Assembly: GCA_026645575.1 (NCBI GenBank)
Contig: JAPKMW010000018.1
Span: 74,110 to 138,109, forward strand
Source of the DNA: Caldilineaceae bacterium
GTDB taxonomy: Bacteria > Chloroflexota > Anaerolineae > Caldilineales > Caldilineaceae
Reading direction: 5' to 3'
Length of the DNA stretch: 64,000 nt
Shown piece by piece: positions 28,526-36,975 of the stretch (the stretch's first letter is position 1; each line of letters starts with the position of its first letter). The notes beneath the pieces were generated by a model that saw only the letters and a list, made by a program, of their open reading frames with translations, was not told the origin of the DNA and made no database searches. Position numbers and translations under genes: made by a program.

Positions 28526-29554
28526 ATGGAATATCGCAACTTAGGACGGACAGGTGTGCAGGTGAGTGCGCTCTGTTTGGGGTGTATGAACTTCGGCTTT
28601 CCTACGCCGGAGGATGAGTCTATGACCATGATCGACGCCGCGTTGGACAAGGGTGTCAATTTCTTGGACACCGCCAATGTCTATAACCGTGGCCGCAGTG
28701 AAGAGATTGTTGGCAAGGCGCTCAAACGCAACGGCAAGCGCAGCCGGGTAGTATTGGCGACCAAAGTACATGGGCGCATGGCCGATGATGACGTGCTGGC
28801 CGCCGGCAACAACCGTCGCCATATCATCGAACAATGTGAAGCCTCGTTACGCCGCTTGCAGACCGACTATATCGACCTCTATCAGATCCACCGGCCTGAT
28901 TCCAATGTGCCAATTGATGAGACATTACGTGCCTTGGATGATCTGGTGCGCAGCGGCAAGGTGCGCTATCTCGGCACCAGCACCTACCCGGCTTGGCGGG
29001 TGCTAGACTCCCTGTGGGCCTCCAAAGAATTGGGTCTCAACCGCTTTGTCACCGAACAACCGCCCTATCACCTGCTGGATCGCAGCATCGAACGCGAACT
29101 GATTCCCCTGGCGCAAACCTACGGACTGGCAATTCTGCCCTGGTCGCCGCTGGCGCGTGGGTTCCTCTCCGGCAAGTATGTGCGTGGACAAGAGGTTCCC
29201 GGCGATTCACGGGTGGCGCGGGATATGAAAGGCCCCTTTGCCGAACGCACGCAAAAACATTTTAGTGATTTGGCCTATGGCGTATTGGATGTCGTGGGTG
29301 AGATCGCCAACGAAAAGGGTTGCACGGTCAGTCAGGCTGCGCTGGCCTGGTGTATGCGTCAACCGGGCATCACCAGCCCGATCATCGGCCCGCGCACCAT
29401 GGCGCACCTGGACGATAACCTGGGCGCGGTCAGCGTCGCCATTACCGACGCCGACCGCGCCCGTCTCGATGCCGTAGCCGAACCGGAGCAGGCCATTGTC
29501 CCTTACTACTCCGGCAAGATGATCGACTTCAAAGCGCCCCGCCATCGCTGGTAA
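28526..29554 (+). CDS. Aldo/keto reductase
   Basis: A 342-aa TIM-barrel NADPH-dependent oxidoreductase of the Tas/YajO-like group. Catalytic tetrad visible: Asp in LDTANVYNRGRSEE, the Tyr five residues on, Lys in VVLATKVHG and His in DLYQIHRPD. The cofactor-binding end contains PIIGPRTMAHLDDNL. Members reduce aldehydes or ketones; substrate unknown. Start set at 28526 behind GGAAGGAAG; the open frame begins 14 codons earlier. Its upstream region overlaps the orphan tail module on the other strand. Confidence 0.93.
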   Translation: MEYRNLGRTGVQVSALCLGCMNFGFPTPEDESMTMIDAALDKGVNFLDTANVYNRGRSEEIVGKALKRNGKRSRVVLATKVHGRMADDDVLAAGNNRRHIIEQCEASLRRLQTDYIDLYQIHRPDSNVPIDETLRALDDLVRSGKVRYLGTSTYPAWRVLDSLWASKELGLNRFVTEQPPYHLLDRSIERELIPLAQTYGLAILPWSPLARGFLSGKYVRGQEVPGDSRVARDMKGPFAERTQKHFSDLAYGVLDVVGEIANEKGCTVSQAALAWCMRQPGITSPIIGPRTMAHLDDNLGAVSVAITDADRARLDAVAEPEQAIVPYYSGKMIDFKAPRHRW

Positions 29555-29880
29555 AACCAAAAGCGGACGCGGATGACGCGGATTCCCGCGGATTTATGGA
29601 TCACTTTTAGAAAAATCCGCGAGAATCTGCGTTATTCGCGTCCGACTCCATTCCTCCTACGCCAAACCTAGCCATCTGGGCAGGTTGGTGGCTCATCCGC
29701 TGACTGTTCCCTCTATCTCTGCTCCGTGGTAAAAGTACTGCTAGACTGAGTACGCTTTCTGCTTCCCGCTTTCCCGTTTGCCTGACAAAGAAATATAAGC
29801 AGACCGCAACACACTCGGAAGCACATAAACTGACTCTGGACTACGCGACTGCGGACTACTGAAGATGGAGCATAGAGATC
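29555..29880. other. Intergenic: inverted repeat and STRR before the URO-D cluster
   Basis: No gene. Holds an imperfect inverted repeat of about 35-nt arms (29561-29650; GCGGATTCCCGCGGATTT against AAAAATCCGCGAGAATC), a MITE- or REP-like element. It also holds a heptamer-repeat patch around GACTCTGGACTACGCGACT (29830-29860) that recurs before the next gene. No B12 riboswitch was recognised despite the methyltransferase-like genes downstream. Confidence 0.5.
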
Positions 29881-30933
29881 ATGAGAAAAGAGTCGATGAC
29901 CCCCAAGGAACGCTGGCTCGCCGTTCTCAAGCGTGAACCGCCCGACCGTCTGCCGATGGATTATTGGGGCACGGCTGAGGCGACGCGCAAGGTGCGTCAA
30001 CATCTCGGCTGCGCCACCCAATGGCAGATGTTTGAACGGCTGCACATTGACCGCGTCGTAACGGCGCGACCAGCGTATGTGGGGCCGCCGCTCAAGCGGG
30101 GCTATGACATGTACGGAATGCGCTACCGTTGGATCGAGCATGAAGGCGGTCGCTACCGGGAGTGTATTTTCCACCCGCTGGCCCAATACAACAGCGTGGA
30201 AGAGATCGAACGCAACTACACCTGGCCCACAGCCGATTGGTTCGATTACACCGTTGTCCATCAGCAGATCAAAGGCAAAGAAAAGTATCCTCTCCAAGCT
30301 GGCGGATCCGAACCCTTTCTGATCTACAAAAATCTGCGCGGCATGGAGCAGGCGTATATGGATCTGGCGCTCAATCCAGAAATTGTCCATTACTGTCTCG
30401 ACAAGCTCTTCCACTTCTGCTACCAAAACACCGTTCGCCTCTACGACCAGTTGCTCGGTCAGGTAACGCTCTCCTATGTGGCCGAAGATTTTGGCGGCCA
30501 GGAGCGGCTACTCTTCTCGCACAAGATGATTCGCGAATTTATCCTGCCCCGCATGAAGCGCATGATCGACCTCGCCCACAGCGCCGGCGTCTATGCCTTC
30601 CACCACAGCGACGGCGCCATCCGTGAGATCATTCCCGACCTGATTGACATTGGCATCGATCTGCTCAACCCGATCCAGTGGCGCTGCAAGGGTATGGAAC
30701 GCTGTGAACTGAAGCGCGACTTTGGCGACAAACTGGTCTTTCACGGCGCCATGGACAATCAGCAGACGCTCCCCTTTGGCACAGTCGAGGATGTGCGGCG
30801 CGAAGTAGCGGAGAACATTGAAATTTTGGGCAAAGGAGGTGGTTATATCCTGGCCCCCTGTCATAATATCCAAGTCGTTAGCCCAGCAGAGAACATTGTC
30901 GCCATGTATGAAGCCGCGCTCGACTATCAGTAG
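29881..30933 (+). CDS. URO-D-fold protein 1 of the cluster
   Basis: A 350-aa member of the uroporphyrinogen decarboxylase/MtaA superfamily (TIM barrel). It opens with TPKERWLAVLKREPPDRLP, the standard N-terminus of HemE-like paralogues. It lacks the RQAGRYLPEY signature of true HemE, so haem synthesis is unlikely. The zinc motif HxC of MtaA-type corrinoid methyltransferases is replaced by HHSDG (241-245); a Cys remains near the C-terminus in LAPCHN (Cys327). This points to a methyl-transfer or decarboxylase-like reaction on an unknown substrate. First of eight same-strand paralogues. Confidence 0.85.
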   Translation: MRKESMTPKERWLAVLKREPPDRLPMDYWGTAEATRKVRQHLGCATQWQMFERLHIDRVVTARPAYVGPPLKRGYDMYGMRYRWIEHEGGRYRECIFHPLAQYNSVEEIERNYTWPTADWFDYTVVHQQIKGKEKYPLQAGGSEPFLIYKNLRGMEQAYMDLALNPEIVHYCLDKLFHFCYQNTVRLYDQLLGQVTLSYVAEDFGGQERLLFSHKMIREFILPRMKRMIDLAHSAGVYAFHHSDGAIREIIPDLIDIGIDLLNPIQWRCKGMERCELKRDFGDKLVFHGAMDNQQTLPFGTVEDVRREVAENIEILGKGGGYILAPCHNIQVVSPAENIVAMYEAALDYQ

Positions 30934-30957
30934 ACCGTAACCTGCTCGGCAGGTATA

Positions 30958-31000
30958 GACTGACTCTGGACTACGCGACTACATGACTGTGGACTATCCC
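30958..31000. repeat. Heptamer repeat patch, second copy
   Basis: GACTGACTCTGGACTACGCG and following bases repeat the patch upstream of URO-D protein 1 almost exactly, then continue as ACTACATGACTGTGGACTAT. The unit is approximately GGACTNN. A related patch lies before glmS. Confidence 0.7.
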
Positions 31001-31028
31001 GTATGGGCAACAAGGAAACGAGCGAACG

Positions 31029-32042
31029 ATGCAGCGTGACTATACACCGAAAGAACGGGCCATAATTGCCTTAGAACGGCGACCACCTGTCCCTGGCCTG
31101 GTGCCGACCTTTGAGTTGGAATTCCAGCTTGGCCCCGAACTGGTGGGCAAAGATTTCTTCCGCGGCGCCGCCGTCTGGGATCCAGCCCCGGCAAGCGAAC
31201 GGGTCAACATGATCCAACACAACGCCGACCTCTATGTCGAAGTGGCGGCGCGGCTGGACTATGCCATCATCATGGTCGTCGGGCCGCACGCCAAAGAGGA
31301 CATTGCAGCGACGGTCAGGCAGATCCGCCGGCTGGTGGGCGACCGTTATCTGCTCATCTGTCACGGCGACGCCACCTTTGCCATTCCCGACGGTAACGAG
31401 ATGATGGAGATGGCTGTCGCCTTTTTTGAGCGTTCTGATGAGATGCACCAACTAGCGAAACAGCGCGTGCAACAGGCGTTGGCACGAGGCAAATACTTGC
31501 GGGAAGAATGTGGCCTGGATGGCTTTGCCCTCTGCGCTGACTACTGTTTTAACAGCGGCCCTTTTCTCTCGCCACGGATGTTCCGTCAGTTTATCACCCC
31601 CTATCTCAAGGAGTTGGTGGCCGGTTATAAAGAAATGGGCTACTACGTCATCAAACACACCGACGGCAACCTGATGCCAGTGCTGGATCAGATTCTGGAG
31701 AGCGAACCGCACGGGTTGCACTCCATCGACTGTCAGGCCAAAAACATGGATATGGCGGTGATCAAACGGCTGGCCGGCGACAAAGTCTGTTTGTTGGGCG
31801 GGGTGCAGTGCAGTCTCTTGCAGACCGGCACGGAGGAACAGATTATCGAGCAGTGCAAATATGTCTTACGCCACGCCCTCCCCGGCGGCGGCTATATCTA
31901 TGGGACGACGAATGTTGCGTTTAAGGGGCTACCGCTGGCGCGTTACCTGCTCATCCTGGAGATGCGCAAACGCTACGGGTGGTATGATGAAGAAGGCAAG
32001 CCATGTCCAGAGTTATTTACGTCGACGCCGATGAACCCATGA
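31029..32042 (+). CDS. URO-D-fold protein 2 of the cluster
   Basis: A 337-aa URO-D superfamily protein starting YTPKERAIIALERRPPVPG. The barrel strand carrying the zinc motif in MtaA reads IKHTDGN (HTDG 210-213), so the Cys is missing. Later conserved elements include KVCLLGGVQCSLLQTGTEEQ and GGGYIYGTTN, equivalent to the C-terminal barrel strands of HemE. It overlaps the following GNAT gene by 40 bp, indicating coupled translation. Substrate unknown. Confidence 0.85.
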   Translation: MQRDYTPKERAIIALERRPPVPGLVPTFELEFQLGPELVGKDFFRGAAVWDPAPASERVNMIQHNADLYVEVAARLDYAIIMVVGPHAKEDIAATVRQIRRLVGDRYLLICHGDATFAIPDGNEMMEMAVAFFERSDEMHQLAKQRVQQALARGKYLREECGLDGFALCADYCFNSGPFLSPRMFRQFITPYLKELVAGYKEMGYYVIKHTDGNLMPVLDQILESEPHGLHSIDCQAKNMDMAVIKRLAGDKVCLLGGVQCSLLQTGTEEQIIEQCKYVLRHALPGGGYIYGTTNVAFKGLPLARYLLILEMRKRYGWYDEEGKPCPELFTSTPMNP

Positions 32043-32440
32043 AGGCGCGCATTGCGCACGAGTGGGGTGAGGGGGCGGCACGCCACATGCACTTCATTGA
32101 CGGTTTTTCCCTTGTTGCACTGGATGCGGAAGAACTGGTTGGGCTGATCAGTGTTGCCTACCGCAGCCTACCGGCGCCACTCACCGAAACCTATGAAGGC
32201 TACATTGACATCATTGAGGTGCATGGCGATTATCGCCGCCAGGGTATCGCCACCGAATTGTTGGCGATGGTCATTGAACGCTTGCGCGCCCAGCGGCTCT
32301 ATCAAATTCGCGCCTGGAGTTCGGAAGACAAGACCATCGCCATCCAGATGTGGAAAATGCTGGGGTTTACCTTATGTCCGGCAACGATCTATCCTAACGG
32401 CCAGCCGGTGCAAGGCTACTTTGTCGCCAGACTGCTGTAA
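32003..32440 (+). CDS. GNAT family N-acetyltransferase
   Basis: A 145-aa acetyltransferase. The acetyl-CoA loop is DYRRQGIATELLAMVIERL, preceded by the beta strand YIDIIEVH; a later strand is IRAWSSEDKTIAIQMWKMLG. It transfers an acetyl group from acetyl-CoA to an amine of unknown identity. Start at 32003 has a GAAGAAGGCAAG site. An alternative ATG at 32039 overlaps the previous stop as ATGA; both imply coupling to URO-D protein 2. It is one of the few non-barrel genes in the cluster. Confidence 0.88.
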   Translation: MSRVIYVDADEPMKARIAHEWGEGAARHMHFIDGFSLVALDAEELVGLISVAYRSLPAPLTETYEGYIDIIEVHGDYRRQGIATELLAMVIERLRAQRLYQIRAWSSEDKTIAIQMWKMLGFTLCPATIYPNGQPVQGYFVARLL

Positions 32441-32452
32441 ATGAGGAAACAG

Positions 32453-33685
32453 ATGATTTCTGCCAATGATCGTACCATTCTGCGCAACCTGGCCAAACAG
32501 GTTGCCACCATTGCTGCATTGCCCATTCAAGCCGAACGCCGAGAACTGTGGAAAAAGCATAACAGCCTACACCCCATGCGACCTATGATCCTGGTTTTCC
32601 CGGAAGGAGCATGGGTCGAATTACTGCCACCAGCGGCGTTACAATGTGAAGGGGAGGCGGCGCGCGAAATTGAACTGGCGCTGCGCAAACGCATCTACTA
32701 TCACGACCATTTCCAGGATGACACGGTCATTGAAAACGAGTGGGTGGTCAGCAAAGTGATCCACAATTCGGGGTGGGGCTTGGAGCGCAAACGCATCTAC
32801 AGCGCCTATGATCGCGGCGCCTGGCGCTTCGACCCGGTCATCAAGGAACCCGCCGATCTGGACAAGTTAACCTACCCGACGATCTGCTACGACGAAGCCG
32901 CCACCCAGCAAGCGCTGACTGAGATGCAGGAACTCTTTGGCGACATTCTGACCGTCAAGCTGAAGGGCGTGGCCCACCTATCTTACCACCTCATGGAGCA
33001 ATACACGGCGCTGCGTGGACTGCAAGAAGTCATGATCGACATGCTCGAAGCGCCGACGATGTTGCATAAGGCGATGGCGCTGCTGACGGCAGGCCACCAA
33101 CGCATCTTGCAGCAATACATTGAGCAGAACCTGCTATCGCTCAACAACGACAGCACCTATCACAGTTCCGGCGGCAATGGTTATACCGACGAACTGCCCC
33201 AAGCCGACTGCGACCCCGCCCATGTGCGCCCCTGTGACATGTGGGCTAGCGCCGAGGCCCAGGAAATGGCCCAGGTCTCGCCCAAGATGCACGCCGAGTT
33301 TATCACCCAGTACGAGAAGCAACTGCTGGCCCCCTTTGGCCTGACTGGCTATGGCTGTTGCGAGGATCTGAGCCGCAAGCTCGATGATGTGCTTACCATT
33401 CCCCATATCCGGCGCATTTCGATCTCCCCCTTTGCCAACGTGGACATCTGCGCCGAACGGTTGAAGGGGGGCTACATCTTCTCCTGGAAGCCGCAGCCCA
33501 TGCACTTGGTGGGGCAATTCAACGAAGCGCGCATTCGTGCCTATATCCGCCACACCCTGGACGTGGCCCAAGCGAATGGCTGCGTGTTGGAGATGATCCT
33601 GAAAGATACGCATACCTGTGAGCAACAACCAGCCCGCTTTGACCGCTGGTTGCAGATTGCACGGGAAGAAGTGAATCAGTATTAA
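32453..33685 (+). CDS. URO-D-fold protein 3 (divergent, Cys-containing)
   Basis: A 410-aa divergent member, longer than its neighbours and without the TPKER opening. It contains MRPMILVFPEGAWVELLPP, an acidic middle section (DCDPAHVRPCDMWASAEAQE), GLTGYGCCEDLSRKLD, and near the end KDTHTCEQQPARF. The CC and HTC cysteines could form a metal site, unlike most other members here; this is inference. It resembles the uroporphyrinogen-decarboxylase-like proteins often annotated next to corrinoid methyltransferases. Start at 32453 behind GAGGAAAC, 12 bp after the GNAT stop. Confidence 0.72.
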   Translation: MISANDRTILRNLAKQVATIAALPIQAERRELWKKHNSLHPMRPMILVFPEGAWVELLPPAALQCEGEAAREIELALRKRIYYHDHFQDDTVIENEWVVSKVIHNSGWGLERKRIYSAYDRGAWRFDPVIKEPADLDKLTYPTICYDEAATQQALTEMQELFGDILTVKLKGVAHLSYHLMEQYTALRGLQEVMIDMLEAPTMLHKAMALLTAGHQRILQQYIEQNLLSLNNDSTYHSSGGNGYTDELPQADCDPAHVRPCDMWASAEAQEMAQVSPKMHAEFITQYEKQLLAPFGLTGYGCCEDLSRKLDDVLTIPHIRRISISPFANVDICAERLKGGYIFSWKPQPMHLVGQFNEARIRAYIRHTLDVAQANGCVLEMILKDTHTCEQQPARFDRWLQIAREEVNQY

Positions 33686-33798
33686 CGCCAGTTCGGTGTT
33701 GTGTGCATAGCTGCCCAATCCCGAACTCAGGTGATTAATGACGAATGGGCAATACATAATGGTTAATGAAAGCTTTTGCCACAAAAGATAGCGTAGGT

Positions 33799-34872
33799 AT
33801 GGACATGGACAAGAAAACCCGTCTGGCTACAGTCTTTGATCTGCAATTGCCGGATCGCCCGCCGATCTTGGGGGGGTGGCTGGCCGCGCCGGAGAGCATC
33901 TGGGCGCTGACCGGCTGCACCGAAGATGAATATTGGTCTGATCCTTTCTACTGGGGTTTACAGGCCGAACATGTCTTGGGTTCCGATGGCGTCATCACCA
34001 TCTTTGTGCCGATTGCACGGGGCGCCTATCGCTGTGTCGATGGACAGGTGCTGGAAGCACGCGCCGCCTATACGGTGGAAGCCGTCTTAGCCGAGATTGC
34101 CGCGCTGCCGGAGCCTGATGCGGTGAAAGCGGCTTTTGATGAAGAGGCGGAATATGCGGCCTTTGTGGCCGAATTTCAGGCCCAACAAGCGCAATGCGGC
34201 GATCTGCTCTGGTGCCCAGCAGATTGGAAATTGATCCCCAAGGCGTTGTGGTATCACGAGTATGGCTACGAAACTGCTTTGACGACGTTGGCGCTCTACC
34301 CGGAGCAGTATCGGAAGTTGATCCAGGTCAGTGCCGAGCGCGGGCGTCAACGGGCTATCTTGCGCGCCCGCGCCATCACCGAGGGCATTCACCCGCGCGC
34401 CATTTTGACCGGTGAGGATCTCTGTTATCGCGGCGGTTCGCTGGTCTCACCGGCCTATTTGCGTCGTGAATATTTCCCGCTGGTGGAATATGCGCTTGAA
34501 CCGTTGCTGGCCGTTGGCGCCAAGATCGTCTGGCACTGTGATGGCGACTACCGTCCTCTGCTCAACGATGTCTTGGCCTGCGGCATTGGCGGGTTGCAAG
34601 GCTTTCAACAAGAGTGCGGCATGGATCTGGCCTGGATCGTCGATCGGCGCACACGCTGGGGCGATCCGTTGATTATCTTCGGGCCAATCTCCGTGACAAC
34701 AACGCTGCCTTATGGCACACCCGCGGATGTACGGGCGGCTGTCCAACACGCCATGGATCTCTGTCGCGATAAGGCGCCGTTGGTCATCTTCACCAGCAAT
34801 ACAATTACGCCGGATGTTCCGCTGGAAAATATTCGGACATTGTGGGAAACGGTGTTGGAGAGCGCCTGGTGA
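33799..34872 (+). CDS. URO-D-fold protein 4 of the cluster
   Basis: A 357-aa member starting MDMDKKTRLATVFDLQLPDR. The zinc-motif strand reads IVWHCDGDYRPLLNDVLACG, so His is followed directly by Cys (HCDG) instead of HxC. Later: GGLQGFQQECGMDLAWIVDR and IIFGPISVTTTLPYGTPADV. It still lacks the HemE RQAGRY signature. Start uncertain: ATGs at 33766, 33799 and 33805 share the frame, none with a strong ribosome site. Confidence 0.8.
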   Translation: MDMDKKTRLATVFDLQLPDRPPILGGWLAAPESIWALTGCTEDEYWSDPFYWGLQAEHVLGSDGVITIFVPIARGAYRCVDGQVLEARAAYTVEAVLAEIAALPEPDAVKAAFDEEAEYAAFVAEFQAQQAQCGDLLWCPADWKLIPKALWYHEYGYETALTTLALYPEQYRKLIQVSAERGRQRAILRARAITEGIHPRAILTGEDLCYRGGSLVSPAYLRREYFPLVEYALEPLLAVGAKIVWHCDGDYRPLLNDVLACGIGGLQGFQQECGMDLAWIVDRRTRWGDPLIIFGPISVTTTLPYGTPADVRAAVQHAMDLCRDKAPLVIFTSNTITPDVPLENIRTLWETVLESAW

Positions 34873-34924
34873 GGATGTAGGGGAAGTAGAAGGGAACGCA
34901 TTGAACAAAGGAGGGGGTGATTTC

Positions 34925-36124
34925 ATGAACCATCACGAACGCATGCTTGCCACCATCCGCGGCGAACCGACCGACCAGATTCCCTGGGTGCCGCGCATGG
35001 ATCTTTGGTACATTGCCCAGCGCGCCCGTGGCGCCGTGCCAGCGGAATTTGCCGACATGAACATGGTGCAGGTGGCCGAGCGGTTGGATGTCGCCGTCCA
35101 TGCCATTGGCGCCGATTTTACCATCCCCGGCGGGCGTGATAACAGCTTGCGCGCCCTGGGCATCGATAACCATCAGGATTATCCCTACCGCGTTGAATTG
35201 CGCGGCCTGCCTATGCAGTCGAGCGATGACGGCGAGAATTTACAGACGCATATCACAACGCCGGCGGGTGAGGTCTTCCTCCATCTCTATCGCTCCCAGT
35301 CGATGGCGCGCGATGGCATTTCGTTGCCCTTTGTCAAGTCCTATGCCATTCAGTCGGTTGCTGATCTAGAGAAGGTGGCGCAAATTTTTGAACATCTGGT
35401 GGTCATTCCCACGCCGGAATCCTATCAGGCTTTTCACCAACGGGTCGGCGACCGCGGCATTGCGGTGGCGCGCGGACCGGTCGCCGCCTCGCCCATGCAC
35501 CTGATCTTGCACGAATTGGTGGCGATGGATCAGTTCTTCTATCTCTACCATGACGAGCCGGAGGCCATGCACCACTTGACCGCCCGCATGGAACCCTACT
35601 TTGACGCCTGTCTCGACGCCCTGGTCGCCTGTGACGCCGAGGTGGTCTTCTGGGGCGCCAACTATGACCAGGATTTGACCTGGCCGCCTTTCTTCCAAAA
35701 GGAGATCGCGCCCTGGCTCAAAAAGGCCAGCGACCGCCTGCACGCCGTCGGCAAATTGGTGTTGACCCACACCGACGGCGAAAACAAAAAGCTGCTCCCT
35801 ATTTATCCAGCCTGTGGCTTTGATGTCGCCGAATCCTTCTGCCCGACCCCCATGACCAAAACTACATTGGCGGAGATGTTGCAGGGCTTACGGCCCAACA
35901 TCACCGTCTTCGGCGGCATCCCGTCGGTGGCCCTGCTTGAGAGCGCCATGACCGATCAAGCTTTTGAAACTTATCTAGACAATCTCTTTGCATCGATTGG
36001 CGCCGGCGATCATCTCATCCTCGGCGTCGCCGACAACGTCCCCCCCGATGCCAATCTGGATCGGCTGGCAGTAATCAAACAACGCATCGCCGACTTTGGC
36101 CCTGTCCACCCACCGGCGCCATAA
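34925..36124 (+). CDS. URO-D-fold protein 5 of the cluster
   Basis: A 399-aa member opening NHHERMLATIRGEPTDQIPW. The zinc-motif strand is LVLTHTDGENKKLLPIYPAC. The C-terminal third has ESFCPTPMTKTTLAEMLQG and NITVFGGIPSVALLES. GPVAASPMHLILHELVAMDQ resembles the mid-barrel segment of MtaA/HemE. Start 34925 behind AAAGGAGGGGG, 52 bp after the previous stop. Followed by an octamer repeat patch. Confidence 0.84.
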   Translation: MNHHERMLATIRGEPTDQIPWVPRMDLWYIAQRARGAVPAEFADMNMVQVAERLDVAVHAIGADFTIPGGRDNSLRALGIDNHQDYPYRVELRGLPMQSSDDGENLQTHITTPAGEVFLHLYRSQSMARDGISLPFVKSYAIQSVADLEKVAQIFEHLVVIPTPESYQAFHQRVGDRGIAVARGPVAASPMHLILHELVAMDQFFYLYHDEPEAMHHLTARMEPYFDACLDALVACDAEVVFWGANYDQDLTWPPFFQKEIAPWLKKASDRLHAVGKLVLTHTDGENKKLLPIYPACGFDVAESFCPTPMTKTTLAEMLQGLRPNITVFGGIPSVALLESAMTDQAFETYLDNLFASIGAGDHLILGVADNVPPDANLDRLAVIKQRIADFGPVHPPAP

Positions 36125-36162
36125 ACGCTCGGCACGCTGATTTCGGCGATTTCAGCCGAGCC

Positions 36163-36199
36163 GTCACCCTGTCACCTTGTCACCCCCTCACCTTGTCAA
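36163..36199. repeat. Octamer repeat patch (GTCACCNN), second site
   Basis: Units GTCACCCT, GTCACCTT, GTCACCCC, CTCACCTT run in tandem between URO-D protein 5 and the DUF1638 gene. The flanking TTTCAGCCGAGC resembles CTCAGCCGAAC beside the array in the split regulator, so the two sites share more than the repeat. Confidence 0.8.
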
Positions 36200-36216
36200 A
36201 GAAACGGAGGAACCGC

Positions 36217-36975
36217 ATGCGCCTAAAATGTCTGAGTTGTGAAGCCTTAACCCGCATGGTCTATCTCTGCGCTGCCGGCTCGCCCCATCTGGTTGATGTC
36301 GAACTGGTGCGGATTGGTCTGCACAATGAGCCAATTAATTTGCGCGTGCTGCTCCAGCAGAAGATCGACGCCTTGAGCCGCAAAGACTATGACGCCGTTA
36401 CCCTGGCCTATGGCCTCTGTGGTCAGGCCACGCTAGGCTTGGTCGCCAGAGAGATTCCGCTTGTGATCCCACGCGCCCATGATTGCATTACCCTCTTTTT
36501 GGGCAGCCGAGCGCGCTATCAGGAACAATTTGAGGGCAACCCGGGCACCTATTGGTATTCCCTCGACTATATCGAACGCAAGGAGGCATCCGGCACCTTT
36601 GTCGCGTTGGGCGCCAGCGTGGACAGCACCAACATTCAATCCAAATATGAAGAGTATGTTGCCAAGTATGGCGAGGACAACGCCGCCTACTTGATGGAGG
36701 TCATGGGCGCCTGGCAGGGGCATTATAACCGCGCCGCCTATATCGACTTGGGCATTGGCGATGGTACGCAGTTGGAAGCCCAGACCCAGCAAGAAGCCGC
36801 CAATCGCGGTTGGAACTTTGAGCGCCTGACCGGCGACATGACCCTGATCCGCCGGCTGCTCAACGGTGAATGGGATCAGGATTTCCTGGTTGTTCAGCCC
36901 GGTGCGCGGATCGCCATGTCCTATGATGAGGATGTTGTTACGTGCCAGGTGCATCAAAAGGAGCGGCAACGATGA
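36217..36975 (+). CDS. DUF1638 family protein
   Basis: A 252-aa protein with family features: RLKCLSCEALTRMVYLCA at the N-terminus, VTLAYGLCGQATLGLVAREI, PLVIPRAHDCITLFLGSRAR, then TYWYSLDY. Four conserved Cys and the PRAHDC segment suggest a metal or corrinoid role. DUF1638 genes are commonly found beside corrinoid-dependent methyltransferases, which supports a methyl-transfer role for the cluster; the biochemical function is unknown. AACGGAGGAAC precedes the ATG. The stop overlaps the next start as ATGA. Confidence 0.9.
   Translation: MRLKCLSCEALTRMVYLCAAGSPHLVDVELVRIGLHNEPINLRVLLQQKIDALSRKDYDAVTLAYGLCGQATLGLVAREIPLVIPRAHDCITLFLGSRARYQEQFEGNPGTYWYSLDYIERKEASGTFVALGASVDSTNIQSKYEEYVAKYGEDNAAYLMEVMGAWQGHYNRAAYIDLGIGDGTQLEAQTQQEAANRGWNFERLTGDMTLIRRLLNGEWDQDFLVVQPGARIAMSYDEDVVTCQVHQKERQR

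Noticed and set aside
29555..29880. Cobalamin riboswitch upstream of the methyltransferase-like cluster
   Set aside because: No B12-box or conserved core found in the leader.
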